From Prostheceraeus crozeri (lineage: Eukaryota > Platyhelminthes > Polycladida > Euryleptidae), in NCBI GenBank assembly GCA_907163375.1, contig CAJQUW010012901.1, positions 1 through 64,000 of the forward strand: a stretch of DNA of 64,000 bases. Direction: 5' to 3'. Position 1 is the stretch's first letter, and each line of letters opens with the position of its first letter. The notes beneath the pieces are model-generated. The model did no database searches. It saw only the letters and a program-made list of their open reading frames with translations, and had not been told where the DNA came from. Of this stretch, positions 36,084 through 45,655 are shown one piece after another. A program made the position numbers and the translations under genes.

Positions 36084-36244
36084 CCTTCGCAATTTCTGTG
36101 ACCGACGAAATTTTACTGATCACTTCTCCTTTAGTTTTAATCATTTTAGTATATAAGTCGATTTTTCCATGTCTGTACATACACCTGAAGATGGTCTGAA
36201 ATAGACTGAAACCGGTCGTAACACATCGACTTTTCATTTGTGAA
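33746..36244 (+). mobile_element. Penelope array copy E (outermost right, full length)
   Basis: This full unit is in plus orientation. Its 3' end lies only ~27 bases past the ribozyme cleavage point, before the right target duplication. It has more homopolymer-length differences than any other copy. Confidence 0.9.
36157..36230 (+). ncRNA. Hammerhead-ribozyme-like motif, copy E 3' end
   Basis: CUGAAGA lies at 36185-36191, GAAA at 36208-36211 and cleavage is predicted at 36217/36218. It differs from the other copies by CGTAAC in place of CGTGAC after the cleavage point, which spoils the third pair of inner stem I (C-A). Confidence 0.52.
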
Positions 36245-36257
36245 ATATCAATATGTA
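36245..36257. repeat. Right 13-bp target-site duplication of the Penelope array
   Basis: ATATCAATATGTA is identical to 25575-25587. Flanking bases differ (C before it on the left, A on the right), so the match ends at 13. Confidence 0.85.
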
Positions 36258-37259
36258 ATTCAATGAAAGATTGAACAGAGATTACAGCGAAAAATAATGT
36301 GTCTACTTGGTTTATGCTTTTAAAATGCTTTTGCAATTACGTTGACATATAGGTTACATGCACGAATATTTACCAAAATTCAAATTCTGTCATAGGCCTC
36401 TCAAACTATTATTTATTGGTGTAGTGATTCATTGAATTGCCGCTTTATCAGATATTTCATATGGAATAACCACCAACAGCCCTAGATGACGTGATTATCA
36501 TGAATATACCATTATATTCCAAATAATAGATAGGCTATGAGTTATGTATCACACGTGCCCTTCGTAAAAATTTAGAACGATAATTTTTGAAATCTCTACT
36601 TTTTCGAATCACTACTCGTTCTATGACTTTGACATGAAAATGGTTTGCAATTAGCAAGTTAGTGAAATTTCGACGGGCAGTCATAAAATACTATTTAATA
36701 CACTACTGGCAAATCGCCTAAGTTAGTGCGCCTGCAATAATTGATAAATGCTGCCTTTTACAAACACTATGTAAATAGGATAATTAAAAACTAGGCCTGT
36801 TGATGATTCCTAATATTGGATGAAATGGCAGCTATTCAGGACTGTTCCTATTTTTCAACTGAGGATGGAACTCAATATTTAATTCTCTTTACATGAAAAT
36901 GGTTGTCGATTGAAACGGGCGAGTCATTGGTGAATTTCGGAGCAGCTAAGTATTTCTGTTACGGATGCTAATATTTCTTTCTGTTTTTGAGATTTGAAGG
37001 CCGCATCAAAATTCTTGTTACATCAATATTCTCTGTACCACAAGCCTCTCATAGGATGTCTCGTTCATGAGTAGAAGCTAAAATGAACATGCTTAGTAAT
37101 GCTTAATAATTTCCAATCACTGACTCAACAGTCCTAAAAGTCATTCAAACCCTTGCAAGTAGGGCACTCGCGAAGCAGGTAATTCTTGTCACATGGAGAC
37201 GGCACCATGTTCATATGCGATGTAATCAGTAAAAATGTGAATTCAATACAACATTCTTT
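36258..37259. other. Intron stretch without recognised genes
   Basis: This is AT-rich DNA between the Penelope array and the second Penelope-like element. No coding or repeat signal is seen. Confidence 0.5.
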
Positions 37260-39230
37260 TTGATGAGAGGTTGGATACAAATTAACATTTTACTATTCAG
37301 AGATGAGCCTACTTGTGTTACAGATATTTTAGGTTATTATAGAGCTGATCATAAAAAACCGACCTCCCAAATTTCACTGAAATTTAATCGATTCTCATAC
37401 CTTCCAATCGCATTGCACAACAACGTACCATATATCATTCGATAGCTTGCATTCTCAGCTTTAAAATGAGCTCTGATAGATATGCATCCGTTATTGGATT
37501 TGCTGAGCAGTGCTCAAAATGTGAAAATCGTTCAATTTATAAATCGCTATTTTTCAAAAAGAAAACATGTGAGTATGAGAATGAATCAGGCACGAGGAGA
37601 ACAAGCATTTTCTGAGCTCTCTTTTGGCATACTGGCAATCAAAATCGGTGAACTAATAAGAAACTAGTGACATCATGAAGTTATCACAAAATCATGACCT
37701 TTTTGGTTGAAAATGTTATGTCCTCACTTTTTTATCAAAAGTGTTCATGTTTGGTATCCTTTGAATCCTTGTGATGTGAGAAGTACGAATATGTAAGTTA
37801 TATTCATGTACTCATAATAAGATGTAATTTTTTCCAGAATTTTCGCCTTCTAGCTTTGTCAATGGAACATGTAGAAATGCAAGCAATGCAAATCTGGCCA
37901 CTACCAGTGCAGCGTGAGCAACATTTAAAAAGTAATTTACAGCAGAAGTCAAAAATGAGTAAATACTACTAAATACAAATAAAAGTAAGATGAAGGAAAA
38001 GACTTATTTACAAAAGAAAGAAAAGGATGAAGTTCATGAATGGCAAGCGAGGTTAAGTCCATAACATCCATTCATCAGATTTTGCTTCGGAAATTTGTTG
38101 ATGTATAGCGACTCTAATGTTCTCCTTTTAGTAGTATATGAGACGCCTGTGTGCAGTAATGTCCATTCGAAGTCAATTCGGCCTCCATGCATATTCATCG
38201 CATGCAATACCACATGGCTGCAGTTGTTGTTTGGATTTAGGTGCTCCATAATTCTGCTCTTTATCATTCTTTGAGTCTCTCCAATGTATATCATCCCACA
38301 AATTTTGCAAACAATTTTGTACACCACTTCCTTGCTTTGGCACATATGGGCACGGATAGCACATCTGCAGCTTCTACTAGAAGAATCGCATAAGGAACTC
38401 TCCTTAGGAGGTCGAAAATATTGTTTAACGGGCTTGTTAGAGAAACAAACGTAAACTTTGTCATTTAGACCAGTTCTTAGACCAGTTTTTAGACCATTCT
38501 TGTTCTTTAGTGGCCAGATTTGCATTGCTTGCATTTCTGCATGTTCCATTGACAAAGCCGGAAGGCGAAAATTCTGGAAAAAATTACATCTCATTATGAG
38601 TACCCGAAGAAATTTTCGATTCTCTCAACGGTCTGTCCGGGTACGTGGAGAACCACATCATGCATTTATATTCATGTAAGTTCAATAGTTCTTTTACAAA
38701 CTTCTTCAATATTTTTTCTCGTTCCCGCAAAAGTGCACAAGTAATGAAGGTAAACAAATGGCAGTCACCATGAGAGAATAAAGTCATGCCCTCGCTAATT
38801 GCCTTGTTTTGAACCTTCGTTCACCCTACAGCGTGTTTGTTTGCTTTTGCGGAAATGAGAAGAAATATTGATGATTTTGTGATAACTTCATGATGTTACT
38901 GTCTTTTTATTAGTTCCCCGATTTTCATAACTAGTATTTCAAAAGAGAGCTCAGAAAATGCTTCTTCTCCCCGTGCCTGATTCATTCTCATACTCACAAG
39001 CCTTCTTTTAGAAAATTTGCGATTTGTAAATTGAGCGATTTTCACATTTTGAGCACTGCTCAGCATACACAATAACGGATACAAGTCTATCATAGCTCAT
39101 TTTGAAGCTGAGAATGCAAGCTATCGAATGATGCACATTGTTGTGCGATGCGATCGGAAGGTATGAGAATCGATTTAATTTCAATGAAATTTAGGTGGTC
39201 CTTTTTGATCAGCTCTGTAGATTATCTGAG
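37260..39230. mobile_element. Second, decayed Penelope-like element in inverted arrangement
   Basis: A left arm (~37340-37905, plus) and a right arm (~38505-39225, minus) are diverged inverted copies. They share CGATAGCTTGCATTCTCAGC, GAGCAGTGCTCAAAATG, GAATGAATCAGGCACGAGG-like and TTTTCCAGAATTTTCGCC blocks, and matching frames (AQNVKIVQF against AQNVKIAQF; MRMNQARGEQAFSELSF against its counterpart). The right arm continues into a GIY-YIG domain at 38594-38034 that the left arm lacks. Arm divergence far exceeds that of the array at 25-36 kb, so it is older and of a different family. As in the array, the 5' parts are duplicated in opposite orientation. Confidence 0.7.
38034..38594 (-). CDS. GIY-YIG endonuclease domain of the second Penelope-like element
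   Basis: In the 186-codon frame, a linker with NDKVYVCFSNKPVKQYF leads through Cys-rich SSRSCRCAIRAHMC to VVYKIVCKICGMIYIGETQR, the GIY-YIG core, followed by SRIMEHL. It ends RRTLESLYINKFPKQN and GCYGLNLA, a C-terminal signature seen in many Penelope proteins. The Cys pair before the core (C-x-x-C) matches the CKLC of the main array. Sequence similarity between the two elements is low, so they are separate lineages. The RT part is not present in frame upstream, so this is a remnant. It may be intact as a domain. Confidence 0.8.
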   Translation of the reverse strand: MRCNFFQNFRLPALSMEHAEMQAMQIWPLKNKNGLKTGLRTGLNDKVYVCFSNKPVKQYFRPPKESSLCDSSSRSCRCAIRAHMCQSKEVVYKIVCKICGMIYIGETQRMIKSRIMEHLNPNNNCSHVVLHAMNMHGGRIDFEWTLLHTGVSYTTKRRTLESLYINKFPKQNLMNGCYGLNLACHS

Positions 39231-40179
39231 TGGAAATCCCCAAGAAATTATTAAGTTTCCGTATACGAGTAAAGTACTTACTAAACATTCAAATGAACTT
39301 GTGATGCACTAATCCCATTAAAAGAATTATAGTATTAAAGCCTCTCTCTGAAACCGGCGTGAGACATTCAAGTGTTCTGTCGAAGCACAGAAACTAATCC
39401 TAAGCTGGCGAATGCAATCTCGGATGTCTATGCATCCACTCAACTTGTGAACTTAATAATCATAGACATAAGTTGTTTATCTGATGTTGACTGCAATAGA
39501 AATTGACTCAAGGTTGCGTCATCCCCGAGAGAACCACATTACATGTTGCATCTCACAGGTAGCACGTTTATCGAATTCTATCTTAAATCTTAGTCCTCCT
39601 CTCATCTTATCTTTCTACAATCACTTGCTTGCTGCAGGCTTTTGATGAATAATTAATGGAGAACAAGATGACCGCTGAAATGATTGTTCTAGATATTCTA
39701 ACAGTCGGACAATTGTCTATTATCTTAAATTCACATCGTGATCCGATGATCTACAAGAATAACTGATTAATGATGACATAATCGCAGCAAGACAATCTTC
39801 TATCAGCAAACATTGACTGGTAACTTAATCAGAATTTAATCGGATATTCTTCCGTCCCTAAAACCATCAAACAACAGTGTTGAAACACAACAGGAAAGTA
39901 ATGATGAACTAACGGAAATAGAAAATTGCAGACGAAACCACAGATAAGAATCTGGGATAGAATTGCATCAGTGCTGAAGACTCAGGGTGAAATTCTGAAT
40001 GACTGACATGACAGACTCCGTTTTCAAAGAAACTTGTCTCACACCTCTTGCCTAAAACCATGTCGATGTTGTTCTCGGCTGCATGGTTAAAATTTAATAG
40101 CATCGCGGAGAGCCTCCCATGTATTTTTTGTATGTTCCAATGAATCATTCGGACAATAGATTTCATGTCACTATCGTCT
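39231..40179. other. Intron stretch without recognised genes
   Basis: No gene or known repeat is seen. The stretch ends at the 5'-truncation point of an RTE-like LINE. Confidence 0.45.
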
Positions 40180-40980
40180 TAGACATAGGCGATTTGAATT
40201 TCGCGAGAGAAACGCGAGAGGAAGTGCAGCAAAGGCTAGAAGTAAGGAGAGAAGTGATGGAAAAGAGAGGAATGAAAGTGAGCAGGCAAAAGATGTAATA
40301 TATGAAGCTGAAAGCAAGACAGGAGAGAGTAGAGACGAAAGTGAGGCTACAAGGGGAAGTGTCACGACAAGTGAATGAATTCAATTACCTGGGATCGACG
40401 GTGCAAGCAGACGGTGGATCGGAGAAAGAGGTGAAAAATGAATCCAAGCTGATTGAGCTGCTTGGAAAAGGATTACAGGAGTAATGTGCGACAGGAAAGT
40501 GCCAGAGAAAGTGAAGGGGGAGATGTTTAAGGTAATGGTGAGACCGGCGATGTTGTACAAAATGCAGACAGAAGCGGTGACGAAAGCTAAAGAGGAAAAA
40601 ATGCAAGTAGCAGAAATGAAAATGCTTCGATGGTCGTTGGGCCTGACAAAGTTAGATAGGGTAAGAAATGAGAACATCGGAAGGCGAGTGCACATCTGCT
40701 AGTTCAAAAGTGAAGTCAGAGAGACAAGACTGAGATGGCTGGGGCATGTGACGGGAGAGAGGTGGATTATATGGGGAGGAGAGTGAGAGGAATGGAGATC
40801 GGGAAGCGAAAGAGAAGATGGAAGGGTTGCACAAATGATGGTCACGAGATTGACGGAAGAAGACACAAAGGACAGGAAGCGATGGAGAAATGGAATCCGG
40901 AGTTCGAGTGATATCCGCAGTGACGACCCCATTTGAAGTGGGACAAAGCCCGAGGAAGAAGTCGTGTCGTGTTGATTAAG
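40180..40980 (+). mobile_element. 5'-truncated RTE-like LINE, 3' end
   Basis: Frames (40302-40484, 40484-40702 and a further shifted one) together show the C-terminal part of a LINE reverse transcriptase: NYLGSTVQADGGSEKEVK, VPEKVKGEMFKVMVRPAMLY, AEMKMLRWSLGLTKLDRVRN and ETRLRWLGHVTG. This order is characteristic of RTE-clade LINEs just after the RT catalytic region. At least two frameshifts and a stop break it. The 3' UTR is short and ends GACCCCATTTGAAGTGGGAC, then AAAGCCCGAGGAAGAAG, the usual RTE-type tail with a hairpin. 5' truncation is normal for LINE insertion. GC and purine content exceed the surroundings. Non-functional. Confidence 0.85.
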
Positions 40981-41515
40981 GTGATGTAGTCGCGGTCGTG
41001 TTTCGCAGAAGAACTTGTCGTTTTGAGGGCAAATTACCGACGACTGCAGACGTCTATTGCCGATGGCTTGTAAAGGACACAGCAAGTGAAAACTTTCGGA
41101 TTGTGGAATAAAATGTTTGACTATTGTGTGTAGATCAGGAGCTAGAGCAAAGTTTTACATGGAGCGAAGTCGTAGCTGAAACTTTTGCATTGTATGAAAC
41201 ATGAAAAACTCTAGTTGTAGAATGCAGTCTAACATTCTGAATTATTTCATCAAAATAATGTTATTTTCAATAGGACATTTCCATGCAGTACATACGAGTA
41301 GGTAAAGAGAATGGCGTCAAATCTTGAAAATTTCACTAAAATGCAAGGTACTGTGATCAAGAGCAGTGCAAGACAATGTCGCCATTCTCACTCGTAGATG
41401 CCATACAAGCATCATGATAGTAGAAATAAAACTATAATGGAATTCTATACATTTCCGCGGTTGCAGTTTTTATTTTTATATATTTTTCTGTTGGTTTTGA
41501 TGCCTTTTCTCACTA
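40981..41515. other. Intron stretch without recognised genes
   Basis: This short unannotated region lies between the LINE and the hAT-like element. No signal is seen. Confidence 0.45.
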
Positions 41516-41964
41516 CAGGGTGTCCGCGGCTTTCCTGAAGTGTTTTTCCAGGTTTTTTCCAGATATTTTCCAGGTTTTCCAGGATCTATCAAATGAGACA
41601 GATTAGTTTGATTTTCGAAATACGCATATACGACAACAGGAATATACATGGGAAGTCCTATATATTCCAATAAACAACACAAAACGATTGTTCTTATAAT
41701 ATCATTTCTTAAAATATAACAAACTATTTCTATAATACAACAACCTCATAATATATCAATAACAACTTTGATAAGAATGTAAAAAATAAAGATAAAAATG
41801 CGAATAGCAAAAGGACATGGAAAATGTTTCTGACTAGCGGATTCTGTCATATGTCATTCGAAGATAGTAAAAAAAACAAAAACTGCACTGCACGGTAGTG
41901 GTAAATTTGCCAATGAAATCAACACTAAAAGGAGGAAATGTTGGCAGGAGGAAAATGATGAGGT

Positions 41965-42200
41965 GTTTATATTACTGTAAATTCTTGATCTCATCACTGA
42001 CTGATATGATGTTGTCCTGTACTTCCTGTACTTCTTTTCTCTTGCCGTTTCTCTGATTGCATTCGATTTTGCGAGGAAGAGGAATTCACGCTTTGTCTCA
42101 GCCTCAAGGGCGCGCCAGATCATTGGCTTCTTTCTCCAGCATCGTTGCCTCATTCTCCAATCGTATTTTCTTTTTAAAAAGTTCATCTTTTTCTGCCTGA
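41965..42200 (-). pseudogene. Coiled-coil block of the hAT-like element
   Basis: After a CTGCCTGAAATT-complement acceptor region, the minus strand encodes a charged helix, DELFKKKIRLENEATMLEKE. A one-base frame change near 42117 follows, then EAETKREFLFLAKSNAIRET, and a second change near 42025 leads to VQDNIISVSDEIKNL. Continuous heptad-like helix across two frameshifts points to a decayed coiled-coil end of the same element-encoded protein. Confidence 0.5.
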
Positions 42201-43657
42201 AATTAAAAGATTTTTCGTTAGAAATAAATTCGATTGCAAAACATATACTCGTAAGTGTACTTGAAATCAATTTTATACAAAGGTTTATTTAGCTTCTTGA
42301 ATTTTTTGAAATTCAAATTATCAAGAAAATAAATTAATCTACTCATGGTTATAGCACTCACGGTCATCTTGTACTTTTAGTGAACGTGAGATGAGAAATC
42401 ATAGCACACGATATCCTATCATCCTATAATCTATCTATATCTGTGAAATACATACAAGGGTACGTAGATGTGCTTACTTTTTCTTCTTTTCAATACATTT
42501 TCCTTTCCGTTTTGCTTGATATCCTTTTTCTTTTCTTCTAAGTGAAGACGATAAACTCCTCTCGAGTGCCGAAACTTGGCGAGCATTTCCTTCGAGATCG
42601 AAACTTCGGTCTCACCACCAGCTGCAACTCATGCACCATGTACCTGGAAATTGATTTTAAGTTGATTATATGAATGTAGGCTATAAGAAGAGGTCAAGTA
42701 TGTTTACTCGGCAGTTTGCAAATCCTTCAAGCTCTGAAGATAAAAAACTATGAGACATGTTTTCCTACTATAGTCAATGGGAACTTGGGGTCAATGGGGT
42801 TAGATGGGGGACAATAGATGAATTTGATGAGACATATATATAGATAATCAAATGTTATGCAATTATATATTTAGACTATCATAGAGAATGAGTCCTCTCA
42901 AACTAGGGCAATTCCACGCGTTATCACACTATTCAGAGCGTTTACTAGCTTTGCGCTCACTTTTTGAAAGTAGAACATTTAGTTGTACGGCTGCAGCATT
43001 AATAAATCAATATTTCCGTTGCGGTTGCTTATACAATACCATGCCAAATTTTGCCTGATTGAATAGTAGTGAGGCTGTTTAAGGCTATTTATTTGATAGA
43101 ACATATCTGTTCTCATAACAAGCAGTTTTTGTGAGCAACTTTCACATTTATTTCTATCTCTACCAGTGCCTTTAGAAATGAGAAATTTTCGAAATTTTCT
43201 CAGTTTTTCAACTAAAAGTATAAAAGGACATTTTTGTGAAAATGCTTAAATCTGGACTCAATCCGACCTTAATTATGAAAAATATGTGTGCGGGTCTGGA
43301 TAATAACATCAGTGTTATTGAAATTAATATCTGAGAACTTCTAGAAAATCCTCTCCAGGATGACATGCGCGTGGAATTGCCCACTAGTAAATCTGTCATC
43401 TTTCACTTCTAATGATGTTCCATAAATAGTTGCATACCACCATAGTCTACGCCAAATTGGTCTACGCTTTTCAAATAATACGTGTAGCTATCAATATCAT
43501 TCACTAACGACTTAATGATTTCATTTACGAAATTGATCATCAGCAACTATCACTTCAGTTAAGAAAATAAGGAGGAAACAGTACCTGGCGCATTGCAGTT
43601 ATTGTCTCAAATGACAGTCCTTCCTTGAGCATTTGTTTATTGACTGAGAATCCTCCT

Positions 43658-44302
43658 TCAGCGGAGGCTTGACCATGGGATAAAAGTCAATAAAACTTTG
43701 ATGACTTCGAATAGGGCCGTATAGCATGTCATCTTGCTCAACGTTTCGGCGAAGAAATCATCGATACGATCTTTCGAGCGATCGAAGGTGCAGGTCTCGT
43801 TTGCCAGTAAAAATCTACGACATTGGACGAAGGCTGCATCACAGGTTTCTTCATCAAACCGTTTCGAATTCAACAGATACAGCAAAATAGCTTTAAACTG
43901 AGAAGCCGAGTTTTCACGGTCATTCGTGAACGTGGATGGTGCTAAGCATGACAAGTCTCGTATCATGGAATTCTTCAAAGGCGAATGTTTTAGTAGACAT
44001 TCTGTCAGTGTGACTAATCCTTTTCGACAATTGACTTTGAAAGTCAGAACTTTACTAGGAGGGGCTTGTGAATCCTCAATAGCCAAGGCGACACCAAAGC
44101 CAAAATCGATGTCATCCAATTCTCGGAAATTGCTTTCATTTGGTACATCAGAAACAGAGATATCTTTCAAATCAACAGATTCAATGAAAGAAAGCTTCAA
44201 GTATCTGCCCATGACCGAGACAAGCATTTCGGAGAAATCATTTGCCAAACAAAGCAATAATGGCGCATCACCCTGAAATTTTGTCAAGAAGAAAATAATC
44301 AC
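43658..44302 (-). pseudogene. Transposase-associated ORF of the hAT-like element
   Basis: The frame is open for 214 codons. Segments such as TLTECLLKHSPLKNSMIRDL, LNSKRFDEETCDAAFVQCRR and DRIDDFFAETLSKM look like the helical C-terminal half of a hAT-like transposase or its partner protein. I recall similar sequences in invertebrate genomes but cannot name the family. A TTGACAAAATTTCAGG acceptor-like site at ~44275 suggests that the first ~10 codons are intron. No catalytic DDE or RW motif is visible, so upstream exons are missing or decayed. It lies on the same strand as the coiled-coil block at 42200-41965. Confidence 0.5.
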
Positions 44303-44878
44303 ATTGGCAAATACAAGTCAAACGATGGTCTAGCTAGAATACTTAATGCAAACAATTATGCTCTGAACGTAATTCAAACAATTCAATTGTTGAAAATACA
44401 GGATAGTGTTTTTTGTCTGTGATCATATTCATAACTGAATTATAATAGACTTATGCATGCAGAAGGGATTTAGCTAGTGTACATAATCACAGATATGGAA
44501 TAAACACTGATATTTAATATAATAATACACATGCAAACATACAATTTAATTGAAGATAATGCGGCATGAAGACCCACTCTTTCAGTACATTGTTATCAAA
44601 TAAAAACAAATTGTGATAATTGAATACTTTATTGAAGATATGTCAGGATATAACAGAGTATTAAAAAGATTTCACTCTATAAAATTTATAAAGATAAAAT
44701 CACTCATATAAACTCACATCATTAAAATGTTGAGTGCATTAGCAGCTAGTTGAATTTCACTAGGTAACTTAACTTCACGTTATCCAGGATCAATCAATTT
44801 CCAGGTTTTTTCCAGGTTTTTCCAGGTTTCTTTAATTTCCAGGTTTTTTCCAGGTTTTCCAGGGGCGCGGACACCCTG

Positions 44879-45597
44879 TCTCTACCAACATCTTAGTGGA
44901 AAGATGAACAGTTGCCAAAGGGAGATTTTTGGATTACGAATGCAGTTGGGCAATGTATGGGAAAGGAGGAAAGGATGGTGTTCGTGTGGTGATATCTGCA
45001 ATTTCTGCATCGATGCATTGGAAGATATTTTAGAAATCTCAATTAGCGTGTATCTACATTGTGTACTCATAGCATGGTGTAGCATGCATATGATTATACC
45101 ATACCATGATTCCTATTGTTAGTTTTTTTGTCTTTTTCTAATAAAAAGTATATTTAGATGAAATCACAAAACACTGTACAAGATATGATGGCCAATTACC
45201 TATAAAAAATGATGAAAAAAACTAATAAAAGTCACACTCAGGAAAGGTGTTGCGAATGCAGTGAGCATTGCCACGTATGATGGCCAAGTTCAATCTCTGC
45301 CACAACCACATCCCTTCCATATTGTGCCCAGTAGCCGTCATCATCTTAGACCCAATGATGTTGATGAAATTTTTCGTTGTGGGGCCACACATGGGGTCTC
45401 GAAAGCCAGAGGCTCAAATATGCAGATGTCGGTTAAGGACTGGTATTTCCTCCTTATTGTTAGTATTCTATGATCTCTGTATGTAAATCATGGACTAAGT
45501 CCAGGATGTCTCTGAACCATAGACAGTTCATTGATAGAACCATCTATGGTTCATAGACTTTCCGATTAATCATAGTACATGTTTTCATTCATATTTG
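44879..45597. other. Intron stretch without recognised genes
   Basis: Several 70-codon frames occur and none shows a domain. An imperfect inverted pair (GAACCATAGACAG / CATCTATGGTTC) lies at ~45513-45552. Confidence 0.45.
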
Positions 45598-45655
45598 TCG
45601 TGCATTTTTATCGTGCATTTTTACCGTGCATTTTTTTCGATAAAAATGCACCATA
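45598..45655. repeat. GTGCATTTTT triplicate with inverted copy
   Basis: TCGTGCATTTTTA-like units occur three times in a row (45598-45638), followed by TCGATAAAAATGCAC (45637-45652), which pairs with them as a hairpin. Confidence 0.7.

Larger units (their letters stand above)
25588..36244. mobile_element. Mirror-image array of five Penelope-like retroelement copies
   Basis: Three minus-strand copies (A 25588-28102, B 28103-30619, C 30620-31919) lie head-to-tail, then two plus-strand copies (D 31926-~33745, E ~33746-36244). The unit is 2515-2517 bp by the spacing of the GTACGCGAGGCTGCC landmark. C and D are both truncated at their 5' sides and face each other across a 6-base filler (31920-31925). 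D carries ~500 bp more 5' sequence than C. Both outer ends are element 3' ends, and one 13-bp repeat flanks the whole. Copies differ at very few positions, so the insertion is young. Known family biology: Penelope-like elements prime reverse transcription at a target nick using RT and a GIY-YIG nuclease. The layout fits priming from both sides of one break. Confidence 0.9.
41516..44878 (-). mobile_element. hAT-like DNA transposon, 3.36 kb, decayed
   Basis: Ends are CAGGGTGTCCGCG (41516) and its inverse CGCGGACACCCTG (44878), a hAT-type CAGGG terminus. Outside, CTCACTAC (41509-41516) and GTCTCTAC (44878-44885) match at 6 of 8 and fit the hAT nTnnnnAn duplication pattern if ends are shifted by one base. 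Subterminal TTTTCCAGG units repeat 4-7 times at each end (41543-41582, 44792-44861). They are in the same, not inverted, orientation at both ends. Two minus-strand coding blocks lie inside. Boundaries may be off by a base. Confidence 0.7.

Noticed and set aside
25588-36244. Segmental duplication or LTR retrotransposon
   Set aside because: The repeated unit is a whole Penelope-like element with RT and GIY-YIG and no integrase or protease. A single target duplication flanks the set.
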